Shown here one piece after another: positions 41,473-51,483 of a stretch of DNA of 59,206 bases. A program made the translations under genes and the position numbers. The DNA lies in contig NZ_URHZ01000028.1 in NCBI RefSeq assembly GCF_900547735.1, positions 1 to 59,206 of the forward strand, written 5' to 3'. The stretch is from an uncultured Clostridium sp. (GTDB lineage: Bacteria > Bacillota > Clostridia > Lachnospirales > Lachnospiraceae). Within the stretch, counting starts at the first letter, position 1; each line of letters starts with the position of its first letter. The notes below the pieces were generated by a model that saw only the letters and a list, made by a program, of their open reading frames with translations, ran no database searches and was not told where the DNA came from.

Positions 41473-42015
41473 TTGAATAACGGTGAAATTAATTTATCGG
41501 CGCCCAACCTGATGTGTATCTGTGTGGACGGCCGGAATCATTCGGATATAAGCGGCAGACTGTACCACAGGGGCCGGAAAGAACCGGTTCCCTTTGATAA
41601 CAGCGGCCAGGCCCTCTTTGAGATGGAAATGTGGTGTGACCGGGTGGGATATCCCCAGTCCGGGGTGGTGGCAAGGAAATTTAAGACAAAGCCGCCCAAA
41701 GCGGGTGATGCGGCAGGAAGAGAATGTGACAAAAGACCGGAGCGGTCCGGCGGCAGGGAGACAGAGGAGGCAATGCCCGTGGCGGGAGAAGAGATTTTAA
41801 ATAAAGAAGGCAAAGAAGGAACCTTCGTGGTTCATATCAAATATAGACAAAACGCTACCTGGCAGGGCCAGGTAACATGGGCTGAAAAGAAACAGACCTG
41901 CAGCTTCAGGAGCGCGCTGGAACTTTTGAAACTGATCGATTCCGCGCTGGATGAAGAACCGGCGGACGCAGAGAAAAGCCGGGAAGACGGCCTGCATGAA
42001 GTGATTGATAAATAA
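41473..42015 (+). CDS. Hypothetical protein upstream of the giant surface protein
   Basis: The 180-residue cytosolic protein has a conserved-looking N-terminus (MCICVDGRNHSDISGRLYHR, FEMEMWCDRVGYPQ), a charged variable middle, and a C-terminus (TFVVHIKYRQNATWQGQVTW, FRSALELLKLIDSAL) that I recall from small clostridial proteins near surface-protein genes. It has no membrane segment. The TTG start follows a weak purine-rich site. It lies between the BTAD regulator and the LPETG protein, so a role in regulation of that locus is plausible but not proved. Confidence 0.65.
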   Translation: MNNGEINLSAPNLMCICVDGRNHSDISGRLYHRGRKEPVPFDNSGQALFEMEMWCDRVGYPQSGVVARKFKTKPPKAGDAAGRECDKRPERSGGRETEEAMPVAGEEILNKEGKEGTFVVHIKYRQNATWQGQVTWAEKKQTCSFRSALELLKLIDSALDEEPADAEKSREDGLHEVIDK

Positions 42016-42061
42016 AGAATTGAGATTAATAAAGAATTGGGATAGATAAAGAGGAGAAAAA

Positions 42062-45000
42062 ATGGCGGGATTAATCAGGAAATTAAGAGAGGATGGAAAG
42101 TTTAAGAGAACGGTGGCTGCCTGGCTTGGCGTCTGTATCGTGGTACAGATGGTGGCAGGCAGCTTCGGTGCTGTCAAAACTTATGCCGATGATACCATAT
42201 ATCAGGTCATCACAGTAAAAGAAAGTGATATTATCAAGGGAGTGAAACGGGCGGCCGGAAAAGATCAGGAGCATGTTCCGACGATCAAGAAAAAGTATCT
42301 TCCTTATTCAAGCAATGAGCTGAAAGAGGATGCCATTGACAAAATGACCCCGTTTCTGATGGGAACGGCGATTGTAAAGCAGGATACGCTGAAAAACAAC
42401 TGTTCCTATATCGTGGCGGTCAGCGGAGAGGAGCTTCCCGCATCGGGCAGCGAGGTCCGGTATGCGGCGGAGGACGTGGTTTTTATCGGATTGAACGGCA
42501 ATAAAGACAGGGACTGCGTATTTACGCTTCAGATTGTGGATGCACAGGATATCGTAATCCGCTCCATGACGATTATCACTTACCGGCAGGACGGCAGCGC
42601 GGCCACATCGTCGGAGGCGACCGGTTCCGAGGCGACACCGTCCGAGGAAAGTGAGGAGCCGGCAACCCCTTCTGCAGCAACTTCATCCGAGGCAACCTCC
42701 TCGGAAGCAACGGGTTCGGAGCTTCCCGGATACGGATTTGTGGAGGCGGGCAACAGGGAAGAGCTGAGCGAAGATGAACTGGCTGACTTAGTACAGACAG
42801 GCGAAACAGCCACACCGGGAGAGGCAGGAACACCGGACGGACCGGTGGATCCCAAAGATGCGGCCGGACCGAAGATGAGGGTTCCGGCGGGCGGGTTTGC
42901 AGTTGCCTACGCCGAGAGCAGTACCAATGCACGCGGCAAGGTTGCACAAATCAACGCATTTATTGCTGAAGGTGAAGAGAGCATAAAATCAGGCGCAGTC
43001 GGAACGTTCCACATTGCCGCCGATTACAGCGTCATTGACGATAAACTTCCGGATTATGCTTACTTTACGGTGGAATTCGAAGTAAAGGACGAGAACGGGA
43101 ACGAATATATCAATTATATGGGACCGGAGAGTGAATCCACTGCCAAACCTATCTCCTCCCTGAGCAGTGAAAAGCAGAGAGAATGGAAAGAAATCAACGG
43201 CCTGATGGCCGAATCAGATGAATATGAGGAAGCAGCTGGATACGACGACTGGCAGATGATTACGGCGGAGACCAACACATATTTTTATTCCAGGACTGCC
43301 GGTCTGGCTGTTTTCGGAATAAAGAACGGCGGAACGGCAATCACGGATCTTCCGATGTTTTTCAGTTTTGACAATTATGTTACCCGGATCGGTTCCACTA
43401 TCACGGCTACACCGGGCATTTTAAACAAAGAGGAATTAAAGAATGCCTATGAGAGCAGCGCAGGCCCCGCACACAGCGGTGAAACGGCGTTAATTATCGG
43501 TGATGAAGCCACGCTCACAAGCGAAGCGGAATTCTGGTGGCAGAATGTGGAGCAGAGCAGCACGGGCAAGATCGGCAATATGGCGGCCGGCACCACCGAC
43601 GGAGAGATTGTTTTCAAAACATCGGCCAAAAAGGACTATCAAAGCGATATGGGACGTCTCTATACAACGGACTACACCATTACCGACACCATCACGTTTG
43701 AGGGCTTTACCCTGAACGTTTCCGGGTATGGAATGTCAACGGATACCAACAGTAAGATTGGTGAATTATATCTGACCAAAGACGGAAAAAATGTGGTGAA
43801 ACTGATAGGACTGCAGCTTCCCGGCGGCTATAAGGCAGGGCGGGTGGAAGTTACACCGATCTACCGAGACGGTGATTCTCAATCCGGCATCATCACAGGA
43901 TTTGAGGTGAAATACACAAGGGCTAACGCATCGCTGGACGGCGGCAGCCCGGCTGATATGGCCGATGTCGCAAAAGAACAGATGAACGTTTATCTTGGGC
44001 TTGGCTCTATACTCAGCAAAGTGAAAAATATTGTGGAGTACGATTCGGATGCCGCGGCGGCCGGCAAAAATCCGTCCGTGACAAGCAGGGTGGAATTTGA
44101 AGCCCATTCCATCATGTACGATAAAACGTCCGGCGGCAGCGGGATACAGATAAATGACGGGGAGACGAACCACTACAGTGAGGCGGCGGTGACTCTGACG
44201 GCAGGCACCGATTATTCCCTGGCAAAAGCCGCTTACACGGACAAAGACTGTACCAACGCGGCCACCGGGAACAGTAAAATCTTTGAACCGGGGGCTAAGG
44301 TGTATTACAAGATTACCGTGAAGAATAACGGCTACTCCGATGAGAAATTTGACATTGTCGATAAACTTCCCGACGGTCTGGTTCCTGCCTCCGTCAAGAC
44401 GGTTAAAGTAACATCAGCAGGGATAGAGATTACGGCGGCGGATAACCGTTTTACCGACGAGGCGGCGGTTGAAACAGAGGATTACGCCGTCAAGACATGG
44501 GGGAATATCCTGATTCCGTCCGGGCAGCAGGCGGTTGTAATATTTGAAGCGGAATTTAAAGGCAAAGGCGAGTTTTCAGATAAAAATATCAGCACCACCC
44601 AGACGAACAATGCAAAATGGTACCGCAGTTCGGATACCGGAAGAAATACGGTTCTTGGAAACGGTGACGCTACGGTATATGTAAACCTCAATACACTGAC
44701 GGCGCAGGACGTGGAATTTGCGAAGACGATCGTTCCTGTATCCGGTGATACGGCTAAGAGCGTACCCGCGGTAGGCAGCGATGTGACCTACAAACTGCAT
44801 GCGGAACTGACAAAAGGGGTACAGAATTCCCACTGGATTACGGTGAGGGATAACTGGCCGGACGGAGTGACACTGAAAGAAATATCAAATATCCCGTCAC
44901 AGGCGATTGTCGTTATCAAGGATAAAACAGGCGGAACCGTACTCAAACGCTATGAAAATACCGGCGGAAATACGGCGGCCTGGAGTAATATTACAGGTTT

Positions 45001-48000
45001 GGATAACAAGTCCGTAACCGTAGAAGCCCGGGTATATCTGTCACCGTCCAGCCCGGAAGCAAACCTGACGCTTAAGGGAACTATCAATACGGAAGGTGAG
45101 ATTAAAAACGAGGCTCAGGCCGAAGGAGGAGAGGGCGGAGGCTGGACGAAACCCGATGATCAGACTTTCTATGCAATCGGCGCCGCCATAGAGAAAAATG
45201 CCTATTATATTTCCGCCTCACAGGCGGGTTCCATTACCGAAGCAAACAGCAGGAACCATCCCGTCGACCAGAGCGTGACCTTCAGAACGGGGGATGTCGT
45301 ATGTTATGAGATGACGCTTAAGAACACGGGCAGGGATACCTTTACAGCTACGGTCAAGGATGATATCTCAGAATTGTTCGGAGCGGGAATTACACCGGAA
45401 TTAGCGGCGGCGAAGCTGGATGAAGAAGGCTCCGTATTCATGCGGGAACCGGGAACGAAAGAGTGGAAGAAGATGAACCTCTCCCAGAACGGAACAGTTC
45501 TGGAGAAGGAAGTGGAGCTTCAGAAAGATCAGGAAACAGTTTTCCGCATCTACATTGAAATTCCGGGCAATGACCCGGAAAACGGGGAAACGGTAAAGCT
45601 CCGTCCAGTGAATACGGTGAGCGCATCCCTGACCTATACGAATCAGCCGAGGCATACGATTGAGGCGGAAGCCACGATTACAATCAACCAGGACGTCCAG
45701 GAGGCCTCCATTGACAAAGAGGTATATGCGGTTGCCAGGGAACTGGAACAGAAAAACGGCCGTGTTTACTTAAAGGGAGCCAGATGGAACAACCCCAGAC
45801 TGGGTACGCAGGGCAGGGGCTATGTACCGGATGAATCAATCCTCAAGGTCGGTACGGGAGATTATGTTTTCTACCGGATCACAATCAACAATGAAAGTGA
45901 GGAGGAAGCGCTCCGGATCCATGAGATTGAAGACTGGCTGCCGGAAGGCATGAAGTTTGTCAGGTTCTATGAATTCAACGGCCAGGGCAATAACGAAAAG
46001 CAGAGAATCCCGGGGGAGACCGGCGGTACGGAAGGGGACACACTGGATCTGGGCGTTTCCCACTGGTCGGAACCGCTGACCGGATCGGGCGCCAACTGGC
46101 TGTACTATACCGATGCAACCGCAGGAAACTGGCAGAATGCGGCGGCGGCGGTAGGCCATGGCAATGCACACAAAGTAATAAACGGTACAACGTACCGAGC
46201 CAGATTATATAATCAGAATGTTAATACTTCCTCCAAGGATATTGCAGCAATTCCGGCGGGAAAAAGTATCGCGTACGGCATTATTGCACAGGTGACCGGC
46301 GATTTCGAAAGCGGAGTGATCCTTGAAAATACAACCGGAGTAGTGGTTGACAAATCGGCTGGAACGGATGAGCGGAATGATGAATCAGTAAAAAATTTAA
46401 GCGGTTCGGTAGGCGGAAGGTCTTATTCCGACGATTTGTACAAGATAACAACCGATACGGCCAAAGTAATCACTACGGGGATTTATACGCCCGGTATTGA
46501 GAAAGATCTGGCACAGTACAATTCACGGGGAACCTGGACGGATTATAAGAAAGACGGAAAAAATGAAAACTTCCTTCCAAACTATCCAATGCGCTGGAAA
46601 GTGACGCTTAATAACGGAACCAACAGCTACATGACCAGGGGACCGATTGAAAATTATACAATGAAAGATACTTTCCCAACCGGCCTTACCTACAACGGCG
46701 ACGATGCGGACGGAAACTATATCGTGAGCACGGGCGGGAAAAAGGTGATGCTGCCAAAACCGTTAATGGGAGTCGGTGAAAACGGCAATGTGACGGCTTC
46801 CTGGACCGTCGAAAAACAGGACGGCGGATATACGGTAACGGGCGAGGACGGAGCGGTAATAACGACAAAGGAAAACCTGTCTATTCCGGCCAGAGGGAAG
46901 CTGACGGTGCAGATTGGAACCAGGGCTGCCGGAGACGGAACTGCCAAATACGGAACTTATGTTAACCAGGCGGACTTAATTCCTTCGGATGAATACGAGT
47001 TCATGGAGGCCTGTGCAGGAACCGTTGTGAGAGACGACGGGGGAGTGCCGGCAGCCGTACATGCGGAAGCATCGGTGGATATCTTTTTTGGCGACGGCAG
47101 GACCGAAGCATGGAAGGAGATTGATGGATCCTTTAATGGAGTGAAGGGAAGCGGTGACGGAAGAGACAGTTCCGGCAATTCCATTATAGCGGATGCGGGA
47201 AGCGAAGTAGTTTACACACTGAACATTAAGAACCAGGTGGAAAAGGGAATTAAGAATCTTGTGATTGTGGATCGTCTTCCGGCAGTTAAGGATAACGGCA
47301 TTGTAAACAATATGCAGAGAAACTCAGATTTCAAGGTTTCCTTTACATCCCATCCGGAGATCAGGGTTCAGGTAGAAAAAGAGGACGGCACGTCGGCAGC
47401 GCTGAAACAGAGTGACTATAAAGTTACCTATACAGACTGGAATTCCAAATTCGGCAAGGGTTCCGCCCTGCCTGCCGAATACTGGGAGAAAGGACACAGC
47501 GGCGGCTGGGAAAATTCAAGTGCAGGTAATGATACATTCCGCCTTGAGGTGGAAGATGAGGCCCTTAAGGGACTTTCCAATAATGATACGATCGTAGTGA
47601 CCTATCACGCTCAGCTTCCGGAGGCGGATGAACTGGATTTGACAAACGAGCTGATCGCCTGGAATACGTTTGGTTATGCATATATGGCGGTTGAGTCACT
47701 GAACCACTCCACAATTACGGTAGAGCCTGCCAAAGTGGGAGTCCAGATTCCTACGGCATCCCTGGCCGTAACCAAGAAGGTTGAAAGCCGGTTTGAGGAA
47801 GATAAGAACAGCCGGTTTACCTTCATCCTGGAGACACGGGACGGTAAGGGAAGCGGAGAATGGAAAAGTGCAGGGGTCATGTCTTACCAGATAACATCCG
47901 AGGCTTCGGAAAATACGGCAGCCGGAAAGACGGCGGCGGACGGAGGGTTTACGCTGGCGGACGGAGAGACGGCTAAATTTACCGTGCTGGCAGGGCACAG

Positions 48001-48331
48001 CTACCGCGTCAGAGAGAAAAATGCGGATGGGTATTATGTAACGGTTACGGATTTTGATGGAACTACATGGGACGGCACAGGCGATAAGAGCAGCCTTCTC
48101 TTTAATCCTGATACCCCTCCGGCCGCAGTTCTCGATAAAGCGGTAAGCGGAAAGAATTATTACTGTTCATTTACAAATGCGAGAAGCAGTTTCTTTCTTC
48201 CTGAGACGGGAGGCGCAGGCACAGATATGTTCCGCAGAAAAGGGGCGGGAATGATGTTCTTATCCCTTCTGATGCTGGCGGGATGTTTTACGGGAAATCC
48301 GACCGGCAAAAGAAGAAAAAAAGAGCAGTGA
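42062..48331 (+). CDS. Giant LPETG-anchored surface protein with DUF11-like repeats
   Basis: The 2089-residue protein has a long signal peptide (about 1-40, ending near KTYADD). A Ser/Thr/Glu/Pro-rich stretch lies at about 178-220. A series of about six DUF11/SdrD-like beta-sandwich repeats follows; each holds a YxIxVxNxG-type strand then a DxLPxGL-type strand (for example GAKVYYKITVKNNG... DIVDKLPDGL). A late SpaA/FctA-like domain (ASLAVTKKVESRFEEDKNSR...) precedes LPETG at 2046-2050, a hydrophobic segment and a basic tail. It would be joined to the cell wall or to a pilus by a sortase; the class C sortase directly downstream suggests a pilus-like polymer. GAGGAG precedes the ATG. Confidence 0.9.
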   Translation: MAGLIRKLREDGKFKRTVAAWLGVCIVVQMVAGSFGAVKTYADDTIYQVITVKESDIIKGVKRAAGKDQEHVPTIKKKYLPYSSNELKEDAIDKMTPFLMGTAIVKQDTLKNNCSYIVAVSGEELPASGSEVRYAAEDVVFIGLNGNKDRDCVFTLQIVDAQDIVIRSMTIITYRQDGSAATSSEATGSEATPSEESEEPATPSAATSSEATSSEATGSELPGYGFVEAGNREELSEDELADLVQTGETATPGEAGTPDGPVDPKDAAGPKMRVPAGGFAVAYAESSTNARGKVAQINAFIAEGEESIKSGAVGTFHIAADYSVIDDKLPDYAYFTVEFEVKDENGNEYINYMGPESESTAKPISSLSSEKQREWKEINGLMAESDEYEEAAGYDDWQMITAETNTYFYSRTAGLAVFGIKNGGTAITDLPMFFSFDNYVTRIGSTITATPGILNKEELKNAYESSAGPAHSGETALIIGDEATLTSEAEFWWQNVEQSSTGKIGNMAAGTTDGEIVFKTSAKKDYQSDMGRLYTTDYTITDTITFEGFTLNVSGYGMSTDTNSKIGELYLTKDGKNVVKLIGLQLPGGYKAGRVEVTPIYRDGDSQSGIITGFEVKYTRANASLDGGSPADMADVAKEQMNVYLGLGSILSKVKNIVEYDSDAAAAGKNPSVTSRVEFEAHSIMYDKTSGGSGIQINDGETNHYSEAAVTLTAGTDYSLAKAAYTDKDCTNAATGNSKIFEPGAKVYYKITVKNNGYSDEKFDIVDKLPDGLVPASVKTVKVTSAGIEITAADNRFTDEAAVETEDYAVKTWGNILIPSGQQAVVIFEAEFKGKGEFSDKNISTTQTNNAKWYRSSDTGRNTVLGNGDATVYVNLNTLTAQDVEFAKTIVPVSGDTAKSVPAVGSDVTYKLHAELTKGVQNSHWITVRDNWPDGVTLKEISNIPSQAIVVIKDKTGGTVLKRYENTGGNTAAWSNITGLDNKSVTVEARVYLSPSSPEANLTLKGTINTEGEIKNEAQAEGGEGGGWTKPDDQTFYAIGAAIEKNAYYISASQAGSITEANSRNHPVDQSVTFRTGDVVCYEMTLKNTGRDTFTATVKDDISELFGAGITPELAAAKLDEEGSVFMREPGTKEWKKMNLSQNGTVLEKEVELQKDQETVFRIYIEIPGNDPENGETVKLRPVNTVSASLTYTNQPRHTIEAEATITINQDVQEASIDKEVYAVARELEQKNGRVYLKGARWNNPRLGTQGRGYVPDESILKVGTGDYVFYRITINNESEEEALRIHEIEDWLPEGMKFVRFYEFNGQGNNEKQRIPGETGGTEGDTLDLGVSHWSEPLTGSGANWLYYTDATAGNWQNAAAAVGHGNAHKVINGTTYRARLYNQNVNTSSKDIAAIPAGKSIAYGIIAQVTGDFESGVILENTTGVVVDKSAGTDERNDESVKNLSGSVGGRSYSDDLYKITTDTAKVITTGIYTPGIEKDLAQYNSRGTWTDYKKDGKNENFLPNYPMRWKVTLNNGTNSYMTRGPIENYTMKDTFPTGLTYNGDDADGNYIVSTGGKKVMLPKPLMGVGENGNVTASWTVEKQDGGYTVTGEDGAVITTKENLSIPARGKLTVQIGTRAAGDGTAKYGTYVNQADLIPSDEYEFMEACAGTVVRDDGGVPAAVHAEASVDIFFGDGRTEAWKEIDGSFNGVKGSGDGRDSSGNSIIADAGSEVVYTLNIKNQVEKGIKNLVIVDRLPAVKDNGIVNNMQRNSDFKVSFTSHPEIRVQVEKEDGTSAALKQSDYKVTYTDWNSKFGKGSALPAEYWEKGHSGGWENSSAGNDTFRLEVEDEALKGLSNNDTIVVTYHAQLPEADELDLTNELIAWNTFGYAYMAVESLNHSTITVEPAKVGVQIPTASLAVTKKVESRFEEDKNSRFTFILETRDGKGSGEWKSAGVMSYQITSEASENTAAGKTAADGGFTLADGETAKFTVLAGHSYRVREKNADGYYVTVTDFDGTTWDGTGDKSSLLFNPDTPPAAVLDKAVSGKNYYCSFTNARSSFFLPETGGAGTDMFRRKGAGMMFLSLLMLAGCFTGNPTGKRRKKEQ

Positions 48332-48344
48332 GATGTGAGTCCGA

Positions 48345-48373
48345 TTGAGGGGCAATATAAAATGTGATATAGT
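48345..48373 (+). promoter_or_regulatory. Promoter of the sortase C gene
   Basis: TTGAGG (48345-48350) and TATAGT (48368-48373) are 17 bp apart. This gives the sortases and small pilin-like gene a start independent of the giant gene. Confidence 0.55.
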
Positions 48374-48385
48374 TTGACTGTGGTT

Positions 48386-48464
48386 CCGGCGTCTCATTGG
48401 AACGCCGGAGGCCACAGGAACTGGCTGTACTGCCGGAAGACCGGCGGCAGAGCCAGTTCCTGTG
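48386..48464 (+). promoter_or_regulatory. Tandem stem-loops in the sortase C leader
   Basis: CCGGCGT/ACGCCGG (48386-48408) is followed by a long hairpin in which CACAGGAACTGGCT (48413-48426) pairs with AGCCAGTTCCTGTG (48451-48464), with an inner CTGCCG/CGGCAG stem. No T-run follows. It probably affects message stability or access to the sortase ribosome site about 10 nt away. Confidence 0.6.
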
Positions 48465-48478
48465 ACAAGGAGAATAAA

Positions 48479-49345
48479 ATGAAGAAAAAAGGAATTATGA
48501 TAGTGGCGTTTTTGATACTGCTGGCGGGAGCCGGGGTTTATTTTTACCCGGACATCAGTGATTTATATTACCGTACCGAGGCAGCGTCCAGGATAAAAGA
48601 ATACCAGAAGGGCGTCCAGGGGCTCAGCACGTCTGAAACGGACGTAATGATAGCTAAAGCACAGGAGTTTAACAGCCGGCTCTCCGGCTCACTCTCCACC
48701 GATCCCTTCGAGACAGGGGATGTGAACCCATATGAGGGGGATGAGGAATATAACGATTTATTAAATATTAATGGTGTGATGGGATACATTGATATTCCGA
48801 AGATTGATGTCTATCTGCCGGTTTATCACGGCACATCGGCCTCCACGCTGAAAAAGGGCGCCGGACATTTATACGGTTCCGCCCTGCCGGCCGGGGGAAG
48901 CGGTACACACAGCGTGATATCGGCCCACAGGGGCCTGCCGTCGGCTAAATTATTTACGGACCTGGATCAGATGCATAAAGGAGATATTTTTTATTTCCAT
49001 CTGTTTGACAGGGTGATGGCATACCAGGTGGATGAGATAGAGACGGTGGAGCCGACAAAGCTGGAATTACTTGATCCGGTACCGGGCAAAGAATATATGA
49101 CCCTGTTTACATGTACGCCGTACGGAGTGAACAGCCACCGCCTTCTGGTGCGTGGAATCAGGATACCATATGAGGTTACCAATGCCGCGTCCGCGGCAGA
49201 ACAGGCGGGTACGGACGGGCCAAGGATGGAGGCGCCGCTTCCGGCGGCGGTCAGGATGGCCATAGCGGCAGTGATAATTATTCTTCTGTCGGCAGCGGTT
49301 TATATGTGCAGGCGCAGGAGAAACGGTAAAAGAGGAAAGAGGTAA
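48479..49345 (+). CDS. srtC: Class C (pilin-type) sortase
   Basis: The product has about 288 residues. It has an N-terminal membrane segment, a lid-like acidic segment (about 70-85) and the sortase core with catalytic His150 in SAHRGLP, Cys212 in TLFTCTPYG and Arg225 in SHRLLVRG; a second membrane segment and basic tail lie at the C-terminus. This topology is that of class C enzymes that polymerise pilins. The ATG at 48479 follows AAGGAG. The pilin-like gene begins 6 nt after its stop, so its substrates are probably the LPETG and LPKMG proteins of this locus. Confidence 0.9.
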   Translation: MKKKGIMIVAFLILLAGAGVYFYPDISDLYYRTEAASRIKEYQKGVQGLSTSETDVMIAKAQEFNSRLSGSLSTDPFETGDVNPYEGDEEYNDLLNINGVMGYIDIPKIDVYLPVYHGTSASTLKKGAGHLYGSALPAGGSGTHSVISAHRGLPSAKLFTDLDQMHKGDIFYFHLFDRVMAYQVDEIETVEPTKLELLDPVPGKEYMTLFTCTPYGVNSHRLLVRGIRIPYEVTNAASAAEQAGTDGPRMEAPLPAAVRMAIAAVIIILLSAAVYMCRRRRNGKRGKR

Positions 49346-49350
49346 GAGGT

Positions 49351-50406
49351 ATGAAACAGGCAGGAAAAGTAAGAAAAGCAGGGGCGGCGCTTATCACGGC
49401 AGTACTCACGGCGGCGCTTGCAATACAGGCGGCGGTTACGGTGTTCGCTGATGATGAGAAGGCTACATTTACAATACAGGCATCCTCGGAAGGCAATATG
49501 GTGCCGGGAGTGGAGTGGTCCGTTTACCGGGTGGCGGAAATGACGCGGGATGGGGAGTTTACCCTGACGGAGAACTTTGCTGAAAGCGGCCTGGATATCG
49601 GCAGCCTGAATGAGTCAAAACAGTCCGACATGCAGAAGAGTGCAAAAAAGCTTACCATTTATGTGAAAAATAATGTGATTGAACCAACCGCTTCGAAAAC
49701 GACGGATGCATCAGGCAAAGCAAAGATGACGGGGCTGGAGCGTGGTCTGTACCTCGTAAGCCAGACCGGAACGCCGGGCACCGGTCTGATCGTGGAATCA
49801 ACACCGTTCTTTGTGGCGCTTCCGATGATGGTGAATGAAAACGGCAAAAAAGTGATGAAATATGATGTAACGGCATCCCCAAAGATGGAGGTGGAAGTGC
49901 CTTCGACCACGGAACCAACGACAGAACCGTCTAGCGAACCATCCACGGAACCAACGAAGGAGCCGTCCACCGACCCGACAAATGATCCAACCAGGGAGCC
50001 GGAAACAGATCCCACGTCCGATCCGACCAAGGAGCCGACGACGGAACCCGGAACCGGCGGGACATCGGAGCCGTCCACCGAAGGAACAACGTCACCTACC
50101 GAGTCTACGGCGTCTCCAGTAAACCCAACGACACCAAATTCGGGCGGTTCCTCGGGAGGCCGCGACCGCGATAGAGGAAAAACAACGGTGATCTACGACA
50201 ATAACACTCCATTGGCAAGCTTTCCGCAGTCGGCTCCCGAAGTGGTGGAGATTGAGGAGGAGCCGGTGCCTCTGGGAGCGCTGCCGTCACTTCCAAAGAT
50301 GGGTGACATGGGAACGGGCGCTTATGCGGCAGGCATAATAATTTCCCTGCTTACGGGATGCGCCGCTTTCATCCGTCGGAAGAAGTATACCGGGGGAGAA
50401 GAGTAA
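49351..50406 (+). CDS. Sortase-anchored surface protein/pilin with T(S/D)EP repeats
   Basis: The 351-residue protein has a signal peptide (cleaved near VFADD), an N-terminal beta domain of the SpaA/prealbumin type (about 35-180: GLERGLYLVSQTG), then a low-complexity stretch rich in EPST/DPT triplets (about 184-255). It ends in an LPKMGDMG sorting motif (near residue 316), a hydrophobic segment and the basic tail RRKKYTGGEE. The motif departs from canonical LPxTG. It lies between class C and class B sortase genes in a tight operon, so it may be a minor or anchoring pilin. Confidence 0.87.
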   Translation: MKQAGKVRKAGAALITAVLTAALAIQAAVTVFADDEKATFTIQASSEGNMVPGVEWSVYRVAEMTRDGEFTLTENFAESGLDIGSLNESKQSDMQKSAKKLTIYVKNNVIEPTASKTTDASGKAKMTGLERGLYLVSQTGTPGTGLIVESTPFFVALPMMVNENGKKVMKYDVTASPKMEVEVPSTTEPTTEPSSEPSTEPTKEPSTDPTNDPTREPETDPTSDPTKEPTTEPGTGGTSEPSTEGTTSPTESTASPVNPTTPNSGGSSGGRDRDRGKTTVIYDNNTPLASFPQSAPEVVEIEEEPVPLGALPSLPKMGDMGTGAYAAGIIISLLTGCAAFIRRKKYTGGEE

Positions 50407-50409
50407 TTT

Positions 50410-51258
50410 ATGACAAACAGAGTGAAACGCCGGATTTGTACGGCCATATCCGTTCTCAGCCTTCTTTCACTGGCCGGTTTTGCCGTAATGTTTGTGAGGA
50501 CACAGAATGAATACCGGCACAGCGACAGCGATTTGCAAACTGTGATGGAGCTGCGCGGAGAGGTTCCGCAGGCGCTTACGGAAGAAATAAAGAACCGGAT
50601 GGATGAGGCATCCCTCAGGGCGGAGGAACATGAAGCCGCCGAAAAGAGGCGGAACGGGTGCCTGAACCTGCAGGAAGAGAACGAAGATGTGGCGGCATGG
50701 ATTACCATACCGGGAACCGTAATCGACTATCCCGTCATGCATACCCCGGACATCCCGGATTATTATTACCGTAGAGGTTTTGACGGCCGCTATTCCGCCT
50801 ATGGGATGATTTATATGGATGCGGCCTGTGTGCTGCAGGGAGATGAAGAACTCTATGAGGCCGCGGCAGCCGAAGGAAAAGCCAGCCCCAACGCCATTAT
50901 TTATGGACATCATATGAAGAACGGATCGATGTTTGCCACCCTTGAAAAATACAGTATGGAGAACTTTTATAAGGAGCATCCGCTCATTCTTCTCGACACC
51001 CCCGAGCTGTCGGCAGAATATGAGATTGTGGGCGTGGTCAGACTCCCGGCCGAGAAACTGAGCAAAGAATTTGCGGCGGTCCTGGCGGCCAGGTCCAAAG
51101 AAGAATATGAGAGTTTTACACAGTATGTCAAGCAGCATTCCCCCTATGATACGGGGATAACGGCTCAGTGGCCGGATCAGCTTATCACCCTGACCACCTG
51201 TGAATACACGCAGAAAGACGGCCGTCTCCTGGTGGTTGCACGGAAGAAAACTGAATAA
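50410..51258 (+). CDS. srtB: Class B sortase
   Basis: The 282-residue protein has an N-terminal signal anchor and a sortase B core: IIYGHHMKNGSMFATL with His167, TLTTCEYTQKDG with Cys264, and Arg272 in GRLLVV. Class B sortases attach a specific substrate, often a pilin, to peptidoglycan. It starts 3 nt after the LPKMG protein. Since no typical NPQTN substrate is visible in the window, it probably anchors the LPKMG protein or the assembled fibre, an inference from gene order. A terminator lies at 51397. Confidence 0.9.
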   Translation: MTNRVKRRICTAISVLSLLSLAGFAVMFVRTQNEYRHSDSDLQTVMELRGEVPQALTEEIKNRMDEASLRAEEHEAAEKRRNGCLNLQEENEDVAAWITIPGTVIDYPVMHTPDIPDYYYRRGFDGRYSAYGMIYMDAACVLQGDEELYEAAAAEGKASPNAIIYGHHMKNGSMFATLEKYSMENFYKEHPLILLDTPELSAEYEIVGVVRLPAEKLSKEFAAVLAARSKEEYESFTQYVKQHSPYDTGITAQWPDQLITLTTCEYTQKDGRLLVVARKKTE

Positions 51259-51396
51259 AAGCAGAACTGCAGCTTTTGGCAGGGCTGTAAATTGCAACGG
51301 ATGATACCGCACCCCACTTTTAGATACATTTTACTTGTAATGCTGCAGGAAAATGGTAAAATTGAGGGAGAATAGTATGGCGGTAAAGCGGAATGC

Positions 51397-51440
51397 AAAA
51401 GAGCGGTACGGCAAAAAATTCAATTTGCCGTGCCGCTTTT
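51397..51440 (+). terminator. Intrinsic terminator of the sortase operon
   Basis: AAAAGAGCGGTACGGCAAA pairs with TTTGCCGTGCCGCTTTT with one bulge, ending in a T-tract. It overlaps possible upstream starts of the next gene and so supports the later TTG start. Confidence 0.75.
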
Positions 51441-51483
51441 GCCGCCGGCATGCAAGATGACAATAGCGGGGAGGGGTGCCGGG

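Noticed and set aside
42020..42061. Promoter TTGAGA-N17-TAGATA just before the giant gene
   Set aside because: The -10 match is weak and it would leave almost no leader before the ribosome site.
49659..50078. Minus-strand Val/Gly/Ser repeat frame
   Set aside because: It is the antisense of the EPST/DPT repeat coding region of the 49351 protein.
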